Assembly: GCA_047601665.1 (NCBI GenBank)
Contig: JASGIT010000001.1
Location: forward strand, 2,418,001 to 2,482,000
Direction: 5' to 3'
DNA from: JASGIT01 sp047601665
Lineage (GTDB): Bacteria; Pseudomonadota; Gammaproteobacteria; Burkholderiales; Burkholderiaceae_C
DNA length: 64,000 bases
In this document: piece by piece, positions 38,650 to 46,385 of the stretch
Layout of the letters: every line of letters starts with the position of its first letter
Numbering within the stretch: the stretch's first letter is position 1
Notes under the pieces: generated by a model
Databases searched by the model: none
What the model was told of the DNA's origin: nothing
Seen by the model: the letters and a program-made list of their open reading frames with translations, nothing else
Made by a program: the position numbers and the translations under genes

Positions 38650-39330
38650 ATGAGTCTTTCCACCCGGGCCGATGGCGCCTACCTCGCGCTGCGGCGCGCC
38701 ATCGTCGAGCACGCCCTGCGCCCCGGCATGAAGCTGCCCGAAGACACGCTGGCCGGGCAGTTCGGCATTAGCCGCACGCTGGTGCGCGCGGCGCTGGCCC
38801 GGCTGGCGGGCGAGGGCCTGATCGAGATTGGCAACAAGCGCACCGCCACCGTGGCGCGGCCCGGCCTGGAAGAGGCACGCGCCGTGTTCGAGGTGCGCCG
38901 CTGCCTGGAGGCCGAGGTGGTGCGCCTCGTCATCGCCCGGTGGCAGCCCGCCATGGGCGCGGCGCTGGAAGCGCACGTGCGCGAGGAGCGCGCGGCAGCC
39001 GAGCGCCAGCAGGCGACGGCGTCGATCCGCCTCGCGGGCGAGTTCCACGTCAAGCTGGCGGAAATGGCGGGCAACCCCATCCTCCAGCGCTACCTGGACG
39101 AAGTCGCCACGCGCTGCTCGCTGATCCTGGCCGTGCACGGGCGGCCCCACTCGTCGGAATGCGCGATCAGCGAACACGGCGACCTCATCGAGGCCCTGCG
39201 CGCGGGCGACGCGGACCGGGCTGTCGCGCTGATGCAGGAGCACCTGGCGGGCATCGAAAGCCGGGCGCTGCTGCCCGCGCGCGACGGCGGCGAGGGCGAA
39301 CTGGCGGCCATCCTGGCCTCCTACCGTTAG
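38650..39330 (+). CDS. GntR/FadR-family (FCD) regulator
   Basis: A 226-residue regulator: winged HTH (LPEDTLAGQFGISRTLVRAAL) and FCD domain with FHVKLAEMAGN and SEHGDLIEAL histidines. Start ATG at 38650 (MSLSTRADGAYLALRRAI); a long in-frame reading from 37588 is antisense to the BMP gene and is rejected. It is divergent from the BMP-flavin reductase-deaminase unit and 74 bases upstream of the HD-domain gene on its own strand, so it may control either or both. Confidence 0.92.
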   Translation: MSLSTRADGAYLALRRAIVEHALRPGMKLPEDTLAGQFGISRTLVRAALARLAGEGLIEIGNKRTATVARPGLEEARAVFEVRRCLEAEVVRLVIARWQPAMGAALEAHVREERAAAERQQATASIRLAGEFHVKLAEMAGNPILQRYLDEVATRCSLILAVHGRPHSSECAISEHGDLIEALRAGDADRAVALMQEHLAGIESRALLPARDGGEGELAAILASYR

Positions 39331-39404
39331 CTGTCACCTTCCGGGCAGGCATCCCCAGCGCTTCGGGTCTACAGTAGGTGGATAACCTCCAAGGAGACGC
39401 CTCG

Positions 39405-39974
39405 ATGAACGCACGCGCAACTTTCCTGCGGATGCAGGACGGCACACAGGAAGACTGGAACGCCATCATGGCGGAATTCGAACCCTACGCCCGGCAACTG
39501 CCCGACCGGGTGATGGCGCATCTCAGGATTCTTGAAGGCGACTACGGCGGCTTTCCGGTGGACCGCTACACCCACTCGCTGCAAACCGCCACGCTCGCGC
39601 TCAAGGCGGGCCGCGACGAGGAATACGTGATCTGCGCGCTGCTGCACGACATCGGCGACACGCTGGGCAGCTTCAACCACCCGGACATCGCGGCCGCCAT
39701 CCTCCAGCCCTTCGTGAGCGAGGAAAACCACTGGATGGTCAAGCACCACGGCATCTTCCAGGGCCACTACTTCTTCCACTACATCGGGCTGGACCGCAAC
39801 CTGCGCGACCAGTTCAAGGACCACCCCTACGCGGCGCGCACCGAGGAGTTCTGCGCCCTGTACGACGCCCCGGCCTTCGACCCCAAGGCGCAGACCCTGC
39901 CCCTGTCCGAGTTCGAACCCATGCTGCGCCGCGTGATGGCGCAGCCGCGCCAGAGCGTCTACAAGAAGGATTGA
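39405..39974 (+). CDS. HD-domain protein, candidate diiron oxygenase or phosphohydrolase
   Basis: A 189-residue HD-superfamily protein. The metal ligand set H...HD...H...H...D is visible in RYTHSLQTA, CALLHDIGD, FNHPDIAAAI, MVKHHGIFQ and ALYDAPAFD. Six ligands with an extra pair of histidines and an HSLQ start resemble the mixed-valent diiron oxygenases (PhnZ, TmpB, MIOX) more than simple nucleotidases. Upstream DYGGFPV places a Tyr where, from memory, PhnZ has its substrate-gating Tyr, but the paired Glu position holds Phe. The start at 39405 follows AAGGAGACGCCTCG. The fusion dehydrogenase gene follows 83 bases downstream. Reaction unknown; hydrolase activity remains possible. Confidence 0.8.
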   Translation: MNARATFLRMQDGTQEDWNAIMAEFEPYARQLPDRVMAHLRILEGDYGGFPVDRYTHSLQTATLALKAGRDEEYVICALLHDIGDTLGSFNHPDIAAAILQPFVSEENHWMVKHHGIFQGHYFFHYIGLDRNLRDQFKDHPYAARTEEFCALYDAPAFDPKAQTLPLSEFEPMLRRVMAQPRQSVYKKD

Positions 39975-40031
39975 CTGCTCATGGTTTGATAGCTGGAGGC
40001 GCTTGTCCCTGTTGGGCTGGACGCCAATTTT
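39975..40031 (+). repeat. Dispersed hairpin repeat, copy C
   Basis: It starts immediately after the HD gene stop codon and shares TTTGATAGCTGGAGGCGCTTG and GCTGGACGCCAATTTT with the family. The stem is degenerate compared with copies B and E. Confidence 0.7.
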
Positions 40032-40057
40032 GTTTGTAATGACTGGAGACAACCGAC

Positions 40058-41839
40058 ATGACACTCTCTTCCGACCGCCTCATCGTCCTGAGCCTGGGGC
40101 CACGCTCGCGCGTGCTCTCCCTGGCCACCGACGGCACCGATGAGCGCGTATTGGTCGATGACCTCGTATCCAAGCCCGACGGCGTGACCATCGACCCCGC
40201 CCGCAAGCACATCTACTACACCTTCATGGGCGCGACGCGCACGGGCGAGGGCGACTTCTGGGAGAACGAGGGCGAGATCGAGCGCTGCAACTACGACGGC
40301 AGCGACCGCAAGACCATCCTGCCCGCGGGCAGCTTCGTCACCGGCAAGCAGTGCATTTTCGACGCCGCCACCCAGCGCCTGTACTGGTGCGACCGCGAGG
40401 GGATGCGCGTGATGAGCTGCAAGCCCGACGGCTCCGACCTGCACACCCACGTGCAGACCGGCGCGGGCGAGGACAAGCACGACGCCGGCCGCCACTGCGT
40501 GGGCGTGGCGGTGGACGCCGCGGGCGGCTGGCTCTACTGGACCCAGAAGGGCGCGCCCAAGGGCGGCGAAGGCCGCATCTCGCGCGTGCCGCTGGCGCCG
40601 CTGGCCGCGGGGGCCGACCCGGCCCAGCGCGGTGACATCGAAGTCATCCTGAGCGGCCTGCCCGAGCCCATCGACCTCGAATGGGACGAAGGGAACCAGA
40701 CCATGTACTGGACCGACCGCGGCCAGCCGCCCAAGGGCAACACGCTCAACCGCGCCAAGATCGTGGACGGCAAGGCGGTGGACCACGAAATCCTGCTGTC
40801 CGACCTGCACGAGGCGATCGGCCTGGCGCTGGACCTGCCGGGCCGCCGCGCCTTCGTCAGCGAACTCGCGGGCCGCATCTACAAGGTGGACCTGGACAAG
40901 CCGGGCAAGGGCGAAATCATCTACCACGGCCGCGGCCGGCTGGTGGGCATGGCCCTGCAGCGCGGTGAATACTCCTTCGAGCTGCCGCAGAACATCGAAA
41001 CGCGCCCCATCGTCATCCTGGGCGCGGGCACCCTGGGCCGCCGCATCGCGATGATGATGGCCACGCGCGGCGCGGAAGTGCGCCTGTACGACCCCAACGC
41101 GGAAGTGCGCGAAGAAGGCGTGGCCTATGCCCGCGAGCAACTGCCCGCTGTGCTCGAGAAAATCCCCGACGGCAAGCCGGGCACCATCGTCGGCTTCGAC
41201 GACATGGCCGCCGCGCTCAAGGGCGCCTGGCACGTGGTCGAGGCCGTGCCCGAGAAGCTGGAGCTGAAGAAGTCCATCTTCAAGCAGATCGACGAGCTGT
41301 CCGACCCCGACGCCATCCTGGCCAGCAACTCCTCGTCGTACCCCACCAGCGCCTTCCGCGACAGCGTGAAGAACCCGGCGCGGCTGCTCAACATGCACTA
41401 CCTGATGCCGCCGCGCGCCACGCCGGTGGAGCTGATGAGCTGCGGCTACACCGCCCCGGCGGTGATCGACCTGATCGCCAAGCTGCTGCCCAGCTACGGC
41501 CTCACGCCCTACATCGTGGAAGCCGAGAGCATGGGCTTCATCTACAACCGCATCTGGGCCGCCATCAAGCGCGAGGCGCTGTGCGTGGTGGCCGCCGGCG
41601 TGGCCAAGCCCGAGGTGATCGATGCCATCTTCCGCCAGGCCATGGGCACGCGCGTCGGCCCGTGCGCCGCCATGGACAACGTGGGCCTGGACGTGGTGCT
41701 GTCCATCGAGGAGCACTACGCCCACGAAATCCCCGGCCTGCCCGAGGCGCCGCGCACCCTGCTCAAGCAGATGCTCGCCGAGGGCCGCCTGGGCGTGAAG
41801 AGCGGGCACGGCTTCTACGACTACTCGGCGAAGAAGTAA
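40058..41839 (+). CDS. Beta-propeller / 3-hydroxyacyl-CoA dehydrogenase-like fusion
   Basis: A 593-residue two-part protein. Residues 1 to about 315 form a beta-propeller with YWTD-like blades (IYYTFMG, LYWCDREG, LYWTQKG, MYWTDRG), reminiscent of LDLR class-B or SMP-30/gluconolactonase propellers. From about 318 it is a 3-hydroxyacyl-CoA dehydrogenase-type dehydrogenase: NAD motif VILGAGTLGRRIA, VVEAVPEKLELKK, SNSSSYPTS, the catalytic His in NMHYLMPPRATPVELM, and a C-terminal domain ending GRLGVKSGHGFYDY. The second half could equally be a lambda-crystallin/gulonate-type dehydrogenase. No signal peptide, so cytosolic. The start at 40058 follows CTGGAGACAACCGAC. The combination is unusual; no specific reaction can be assigned. 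Confidence 0.85.
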   Translation: MTLSSDRLIVLSLGPRSRVLSLATDGTDERVLVDDLVSKPDGVTIDPARKHIYYTFMGATRTGEGDFWENEGEIERCNYDGSDRKTILPAGSFVTGKQCIFDAATQRLYWCDREGMRVMSCKPDGSDLHTHVQTGAGEDKHDAGRHCVGVAVDAAGGWLYWTQKGAPKGGEGRISRVPLAPLAAGADPAQRGDIEVILSGLPEPIDLEWDEGNQTMYWTDRGQPPKGNTLNRAKIVDGKAVDHEILLSDLHEAIGLALDLPGRRAFVSELAGRIYKVDLDKPGKGEIIYHGRGRLVGMALQRGEYSFELPQNIETRPIVILGAGTLGRRIAMMMATRGAEVRLYDPNAEVREEGVAYAREQLPAVLEKIPDGKPGTIVGFDDMAAALKGAWHVVEAVPEKLELKKSIFKQIDELSDPDAILASNSSSYPTSAFRDSVKNPARLLNMHYLMPPRATPVELMSCGYTAPAVIDLIAKLLPSYGLTPYIVEAESMGFIYNRIWAAIKREALCVVAAGVAKPEVIDAIFRQAMGTRVGPCAAMDNVGLDVVLSIEEHYAHEIPGLPEAPRTLLKQMLAEGRLGVKSGHGFYDYSAKK

Positions 41840-41870
41840 CGCCCCGGCTCCGGCTTCGGCCCCGGCCCTG

Positions 41871-41898
41871 AACAAGCCCGCCCATCGGCGGGCTTGTT
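41871..41898 (+). terminator. Rho-independent-like terminator after the propeller-dehydrogenase gene
   Basis: A perfect 12-bp stem (41871-41882 with 41887-41898) with a four-base loop. It ends in TTGTT and is followed by CGTTT, a weak T-tract. It lies 31 bases past the stop. Confidence 0.75.
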
Positions 41899-42106
41899 CG
41901 TTTCCGCCTCTGTCCCGGGTACGACAATTTCCGCGTCCCGGCCAGGGGCGGGTTACACATGCCGTACAGGCCCTCGGGTACAGTGGCGGCGGTTTCCGGC
42001 CGCATAGCGGGGCGCACAGGCCCTGACACATAAAACAAAGGGGCCAGGCCTGCGCGATCCATCCGCGCCACATCCCCCCCCTTACAAAAGCACCGAGGAG
42101 ACATCC

Positions 42107-43444
42107 ATGGCAGTGACGCACGCCCCGAAGGGCGGCCCCATCATCGAAACCCCGGCGGAAGCGGCTATTTTTTCCAAGGTCAACTGGCACATCCTGCCGT
42201 TGCTCCTGACCGCCTACGTCTTCGCCTTCATCGACCGCGTGAACATCGGCTTCGCGCAGCTCCAGATGAAGACCGACCTGCACCTGAGCGACGCCGTGTT
42301 CGCGCTCGGCGCGGGCCTGTTCTTCGTCGGCTACTTCCTGTTCGAGGTGCCCAGCAACCTGTTTCTCGAAAAGATCGGCGCGCGCAAGACCATCCTGCGC
42401 ATCATGATCTGCTGGGGCGCCTGCGCCACGCTGATGGCCTGGGTCACCGCGCCCTGGCAGTTCTACGTGCTGCGCTTCCTGCTCGGCGCGTTCGAGGCGG
42501 GCTTCTTCCCCGGCGTGATCCTGTACTTCACCTACTGGTACCCGTCGGCGCGGCGCGGCCGGGCCATCGCCGTCTTCATGACGGCCACGGCGCTGGCCGG
42601 CGTGTTGGTGGGCCCGCTCAACGGCGCGCTGATGAAGTACGGCGAAGGCTTCATGGGCTGGCACGGCTGGCAGTGGATGTTCATCGCCAACGGCGCGCCC
42701 TGCCTGATCATCGCGGTGCTGGTCTTCTTCATGCTGGTCGACACCCCGTCCCAGGCCAAGTGGCTCACCGACGAGGAGAAGAGGATCCTGATCAACCGCG
42801 TGGAAAGCGAGAAGACCTCCACCGGCCACAAGCACGGCGCCATGAAGGACCTGCTGAAGGACCGGAAGGTGTTCGCCCTGGCGACGACCTACTTCCTGAT
42901 GAGCGCCGCCGTGTACGCCCTGCTGTTCTGGGCGCCGACGCTGATCCGCAGCTGGGGCGTGGCCGACGTGTTCCAGGTCGGTTTGCTGAAGGCCGTGGCT
43001 AGCATGGCCGGCATCATCGGCATGGTGCTGATCGGCCGCAGCTCCGACCGCATGAACGACCGCCGTTGGCACTTCGTGTTCGCCATCTGCTGCATCACCA
43101 CCGGCCTGGGCCTGATCGCCTTGCTGGCGCCGAGCCTGGTGGCGTCGCTCAGCCTCTACTCGCTGGCCATCGTCGGCACCTCGGCCGCCACGCCGCTGTT
43201 CTTCGCCTTCGTCAGCGAATACCTACCCAAGGAAACGGCCGCCGGCGGCATCGCGCTGATCAGCTCGCTGGGCAACCTGGGCCCGGCGGTCTCGCCGTCC
43301 ATCAGCACCTGGATTCTGACCACGACGGGCAACCCCAAGTACAGCCTGTTCTTCATCATCTCGATGTACATCGTGGCGGCCTTCATCATGGTGGTGGCGG
43401 CGCGCAAGAGCCCGGCGACAGGCCTGGCGGCGCAGCCGGCCTGA
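42107..43444 (+). CDS. MFS transporter, anion:cation symporter (ACS) type
   Basis: A 445-residue inner-membrane transporter with about 12 hydrophobic segments. It starts with the ACS pattern KVNWHILPLLLTAYVFAFIDRVNIGFA and has FEVPSNLFLEKIGARK, TYWYPSARRGRAIAVFMTA and GRSSDRMNDRRW. This group moves organic anions such as tartrate, galactonate, glucarate or phthalate. The start at 42107 follows GAGGAGACATCC. It has its own 208-base upstream region after the terminator and may serve the HD/propeller-dehydrogenase genes. Confidence 0.92.
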   Translation: MAVTHAPKGGPIIETPAEAAIFSKVNWHILPLLLTAYVFAFIDRVNIGFAQLQMKTDLHLSDAVFALGAGLFFVGYFLFEVPSNLFLEKIGARKTILRIMICWGACATLMAWVTAPWQFYVLRFLLGAFEAGFFPGVILYFTYWYPSARRGRAIAVFMTATALAGVLVGPLNGALMKYGEGFMGWHGWQWMFIANGAPCLIIAVLVFFMLVDTPSQAKWLTDEEKRILINRVESEKTSTGHKHGAMKDLLKDRKVFALATTYFLMSAAVYALLFWAPTLIRSWGVADVFQVGLLKAVASMAGIIGMVLIGRSSDRMNDRRWHFVFAICCITTGLGLIALLAPSLVASLSLYSLAIVGTSAATPLFFAFVSEYLPKETAAGGIALISSLGNLGPAVSPSISTWILTTTGNPKYSLFFIISMYIVAAFIMVVAARKSPATGLAAQPA

Positions 43445-43461
43445 CCATCGGGAAGGGGGCT

Positions 43462-43500
43462 GCTGGCAGCTATCGCTTTGAGAGCTGCCAGCGCAGGCCC
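43462..43500. repeat. Hairpin repeat relic, copy D
   Basis: GCTGGCAGCT (43462-43471) and AGCTGCCAGC (43483-43492) form a perfect 10-bp inverted repeat with an 11-base loop. Both arms match the GATAGCTGCCAGCGC half of the dispersed repeat, so this looks like two half-elements head to head. It sits 17 bases after the MFS stop and could double as a weak terminator, though no T-run follows. Confidence 0.6.
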
Positions 43501-43521
43501 CGCGCCGGCTGGCGGCTCATT

Positions 43522-43977
43522 TCATTGCGAAATCTTGCGCGCTTCCTCGATCTGGTATTCGAAATAGCGCTGGAAGCTGAACGCCAGGCTCGCCATCAGC
43601 ACCGTGGTGCCCACCAGCAGCGACACGGCGATCGCGAAGATGGTGAACCAGTCCGTGCGGCCCGGCGGCGCGTCCGGCGCGGCCTGCGGGTTGAAGCGCG
43701 CGTTCCACTTCTCGGGCGTCATCAGCCCGTAGAGGATGGCGCGCAGCGCGCAGCCCGCGATGGTGAAGCCCAGCAGCGGAATCAGCACCCAGCTCCACTG
43801 GTCGTCCAGCCCGAAATCCTGCACGCGCTGGATGCCGTACAGGCCCAGGGCGGTGGGAATGGGCAGCAGCCAGCCCAGCAGGTCGCCCAGGCCGTGCAGG
43901 TAAAAGCGGTGCAGGCCCAGCGGCCCGCCGATAAAGGCCAGCCAGGCGGCCACGGTCTTGTTTTTCATCGGCTTCAT
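43522..43977 (-). CDS. TM2 domain membrane protein
   Basis: A 151-residue protein with a TM2-type N-terminus (WLAFIGGPLGLHRFYLHG.GDLLGW) and further hydrophobic helices around WVLIPLLGFTIAG and TIFAIAVSLLVGTTVLM. Function unknown. The ATG at 43975-43977 overlaps the TGA of the upstream acetyltransferase (ATGA), indicating translational coupling. Confidence 0.85.
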   Translation of the reverse strand: MKPMKNKTVAAWLAFIGGPLGLHRFYLHGLGDLLGWLLPIPTALGLYGIQRVQDFGLDDQWSWVLIPLLGFTIAGCALRAILYGLMTPEKWNARFNPQAAPDAPPGRTDWFTIFAIAVSLLVGTTVLMASLAFSFQRYFEYQIEEARKISQ

Positions 43978-44495
43978 TCCGGCGCGGTCGTGTCGCCCGC
44001 GCCCAGGGTCTTTTCCATCAGCACCACGTCGCGCCACGCGCCGAACTTCCAGCCCACCGAGCGCATCACGCCGATGTGCGTGAAGCCCGCCGCGCGGTGC
44101 ACGCCGACGGAGCCCGCGTTGGCCGAGTCGCCGATCACCGCGAGCAGCTTGCGCACGCCCGCCGTCTCCGCCGCGTCGCAGAGCGCGTCCAGCAGCTGGC
44201 GGCCCAGCCCCAGGCCGCGCGCCGCATCGGCCACGTAGATCGAGTCTTCCGCCGAATAGCGGTAGGCCGGGCGCGGCTTGAACCAGTTGCAGTAGGCAAA
44301 GCCCGCCACCTGCCCGCCGTGCTCCGCGACGAGGTAGGGCAGGCCGCGGCCCAGCACGTCGGCGCGGCGCGCGCGCATGTCGGCTTCGGTCGGCGGCTCG
44401 GTCTCGAAAGTGCCCGTGCCGTGCAGCACGTGGTGGGTGTAAATGGCGGTGATGGCGGCGAGGTCGTCCTCACGGCTGGCGCGTATCAATGACAT
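43974..44495 (-). CDS. GNAT N-acetyltransferase, phosphinothricin/methionine-sulfoximine type
   Basis: A 173-residue acetyltransferase of the Pat/MddA group. It has IYTHHVLHGTGTFETEPP at the N-terminus, acetyl-CoA motif RGLGLGRQLLDAL, the VIGDSANAGSVGVHRAAGF block and VGWKFGAWRDVVLMEK. The family acetylates toxic amino-acid analogues and methionine derivatives. Start ATG at 44493-44495. It is divergent from rpsP and coupled to the TM2 gene. Confidence 0.92.
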   Translation of the reverse strand: MSLIRASREDDLAAITAIYTHHVLHGTGTFETEPPTEADMRARRADVLGRGLPYLVAEHGGQVAGFAYCNWFKPRPAYRYSAEDSIYVADAARGLGLGRQLLDALCDAAETAGVRKLLAVIGDSANAGSVGVHRAAGFTHIGVMRSVGWKFGAWRDVVLMEKTLGAGDTTAPE

Positions 44496-44514
44496 CGAAA
44501 AAGGGGGATGGGGA

Positions 44515-44520
44515 TATAAT
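44515..44520 (+). promoter_or_regulatory. Probable -10 box (TATAAT) of the rpsP promoter
   Basis: Consensus TATAAT lies 103 bases before rpsP. An ATGACA about 20 bases upstream (44489-44494) is a poorly spaced -35 candidate. A long leader before ribosomal protein genes is common. Confidence 0.5.
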
Positions 44521-44622
44521 GGCAGGCTTTGCTGCGTGTCGCTGGCCGGGTGGCCATGTCGCGTGTCTCAACGTAGCAAGAAAATTCGGTCTTGACAAAG
44601 ACCACCACCCGAAGGATTCATT

Positions 44623-44874
44623 ATGGTCGTGATTCGACTCTCCCGCGGCGGCGCCAAGGCCCGTCCGTTCTACAACATCGTCGCCGCCGACAAGCGCGTG
44701 CGCCGCGATGGCCGCTTCATCGAGCGCCTGGGCTTCTACAACCCCCTGGCCAAGGACGGCGAGGAAGGCCTGCGCGTCGCCCAGGACCGCCTGACCTACT
44801 GGAAGAGCGTTGGCGCCCAGGTGTCGCCCACCGTGGAACGCCTGGTCAAGCAAACCGCCCAGAAAGCGGCCTGA
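44623..44874 (+). CDS. rpsP: 30S ribosomal protein S16
   Basis: An 83-residue ribosomal protein: MVVIRLSRGGAKARPFYNIV, ADKRVRRDGRFIERLGFYNP, and the DRLTYWKSVGAQVSPTVERL tail. It leads the conserved rpsP-rimM-trmD-rplS order. The ATG at 44623 follows GAAGGATTCATT. Confidence 0.98.
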   Translation: MVVIRLSRGGAKARPFYNIVAADKRVRRDGRFIERLGFYNPLAKDGEEGLRVAQDRLTYWKSVGAQVSPTVERLVKQTAQKAA

Positions 44875-44896
44875 TACGCTGCTTCAGCCTGTCAAG

Positions 44897-44933
44897 GCGG
44901 GTGCCGTCGGAATCTGGCGGCACCCGCTTTTTT
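44897..44933 (+). terminator. Terminator/attenuator between rpsP and rimM
   Basis: A 10-bp perfect stem (44897-44906 with 44918-44927) is followed by six T residues. Its place inside a usually cotranscribed operon suggests partial termination, giving more S16 than RimM/TrmD. Confidence 0.9.
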
Positions 44934-44946
44934 CGTTGGAATCGCC

Positions 44947-45519
44947 ATGCCCGCCGTTTTCCCCGCGCTTGAATCCGCCCTACTCCCCGCCGACGCGGTG
45001 GAGGTAGGCCGCATCGCCGACGCCTGGGGCGTCAAGGGCTGGTTCAAGGTGCTGGCCCACAGCGGTACCCCTGAGGCGCTGCTGACCAGCAAGCAGTGGT
45101 TCCTCCAGCCCTCGGAAAAGGGCGCCAAGACCTTCACCGGAACCGTGCTGCTGCCCGTGAAGCAGGCGCGCCCGCATTCCGACGCCCTCGTCGCATCGGC
45201 GGAAGGCGTGGACGACCGCAATGCCGCCGAGGCGCTGCGCGGCGCGCGCATCTTCGTGTCGCGCGCCCATTTCCCCCAGGCGGGCGAGGACGAGTACTAC
45301 TGGGTCGACTTGATCGGCCTGCAGGTCATCAACCGCGAAGGCGTGGCGCTGGGCCGGGTGCGCGACCTGCTCGCCACCGGCCCGCAGACCACGCTGGTGC
45401 TGGCCTATGAGGAAGACGGCAAGGAGCGCGAGCGCCTGGTGCCGTTCGTCTCCGCCTTCGTCGATGCGGTGAGCCTGGCCGACCAGCGCATCACCGTCGA
45501 TTGGCAGCCCGACTATTGA
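44947..45519 (+). CDS. rimM: Ribosome maturation factor RimM
   Basis: A 190-residue 30S maturation factor. The N-terminal RimM domain (VEVGRIADAWGVKGWFKVLA) is followed by a C-terminal PRC-barrel (EYYWVDLIGLQVINREGVALG, LVPFVSAFVDAVSL). Start ATG at 44947, 13 bases after the terminator T-run. trmD begins five bases after its stop. Confidence 0.96.
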   Translation: MPAVFPALESALLPADAVEVGRIADAWGVKGWFKVLAHSGTPEALLTSKQWFLQPSEKGAKTFTGTVLLPVKQARPHSDALVASAEGVDDRNAAEALRGARIFVSRAHFPQAGEDEYYWVDLIGLQVINREGVALGRVRDLLATGPQTTLVLAYEEDGKERERLVPFVSAFVDAVSLADQRITVDWQPDY

Positions 45520-45524
45520 AGCCC

Positions 45525-46274
45525 ATGCGCTTCGACGTCATCACGCTGTTTCCCGAACTGTTCGCGCCGTTCCTGACGAGCGGCATCACGCGCCGCGCCT
45601 ATGCCTCGGGCCAGGTCGAGGTGCGCCTGTGGAATCCGCGCGATTACGCCGAAGGCAACTACCGCCGCGTGGACGACCGGCCCTTTGGCGGCGGCCCTGG
45701 CATGGTGATGCTGGCCGAGCCGCTGGCGCGCTGCCTGGCCGCCATCCGCGCCGACCGGGCCGAGGACGACGAAGCGCCGCTGGTGCTGTTCTCCCCCATC
45801 GGCGAGCGGCTGGCCCATGCCGGCGTGGCGCAGTGGTCCGTCAGCCAGGGCGCGGTGCTGCTCTGCGGCCGCTACGAGGGCGTAGACCAGCGCTTCATCG
45901 ACCGGTACGTGCGCGTGCAACTGAGCCTGGGCGACTTCGTGCTCTCGGGCGGCGAGATCGCCGCGATGGCGCTGCTCGACGCCGTGGCGCGCCTGCAGCC
46001 CGGCGTGCTCAATGACGAGGGCAGCCACCAGTTAGACAGCTTCAACCCCGCGCTCGACGGCCTGCTCGACTGCCCGCACTACACGCGGCCCGAGGTCTGG
46101 AACGGCGCGCCCGTGCCGCCCGCGCTGCTCTCGGGCCACCACGCGCAGATCGAGCGCTGGCGGCGCGACCAGAGCCTGGCTCTCACCGCGCAACACCGCC
46201 CCGACCTGATCGCCGCCGCGCGCGCCGCGGGCTGCCTGTCGAAAGAGGATGAAAAAACCCTCGCCGGGTTATAA
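45525..46274 (+). CDS. trmD: tRNA (guanine-N1)-methyltransferase
   Basis: A 249-residue SPOUT methyltransferase making m1G37 in tRNA. Conserved MRFDVITLFPELFAPF, DDRPFGGGPGMVM, LCGRYEGVDQRFID and GDFVLSGGEIAAM form the trefoil-knot AdoMet site. Start ATG at 45525; an in-frame start at 45501 would overlap rimM. Its 3' end carries a TATAAT sequence (46270-46275) that may be an internal promoter for rplS. Confidence 0.97.
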   Translation: MRFDVITLFPELFAPFLTSGITRRAYASGQVEVRLWNPRDYAEGNYRRVDDRPFGGGPGMVMLAEPLARCLAAIRADRAEDDEAPLVLFSPIGERLAHAGVAQWSVSQGAVLLCGRYEGVDQRFIDRYVRVQLSLGDFVLSGGEIAAMALLDAVARLQPGVLNDEGSHQLDSFNPALDGLLDCPHYTRPEVWNGAPVPPALLSGHHAQIERWRRDQSLALTAQHRPDLIAAARAAGCLSKEDEKTLAGL

Positions 46275-46385
46275 TCAAAGGCTTTTCGATCCTCTGCCCG
46301 GCCGCTGCGCGGTATAAGCCCAGCCACACACGTCAATCCCGACGCCTGCCAATCATGGCGCGGACAAGATCGCAAGGAAGCAACC

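Noticed and set aside
37462..39243. Extension of the BMP receptor to 593 codons
   Set aside because: The added N-terminus is antisense to the GntR gene and would remove the twin-arginine leader from the start.
39959..43072. A 1037-codon minus-strand open frame
   Set aside because: Antisense to the propeller-dehydrogenase fusion and MFS genes. No conserved motif and no ribosome binding site.
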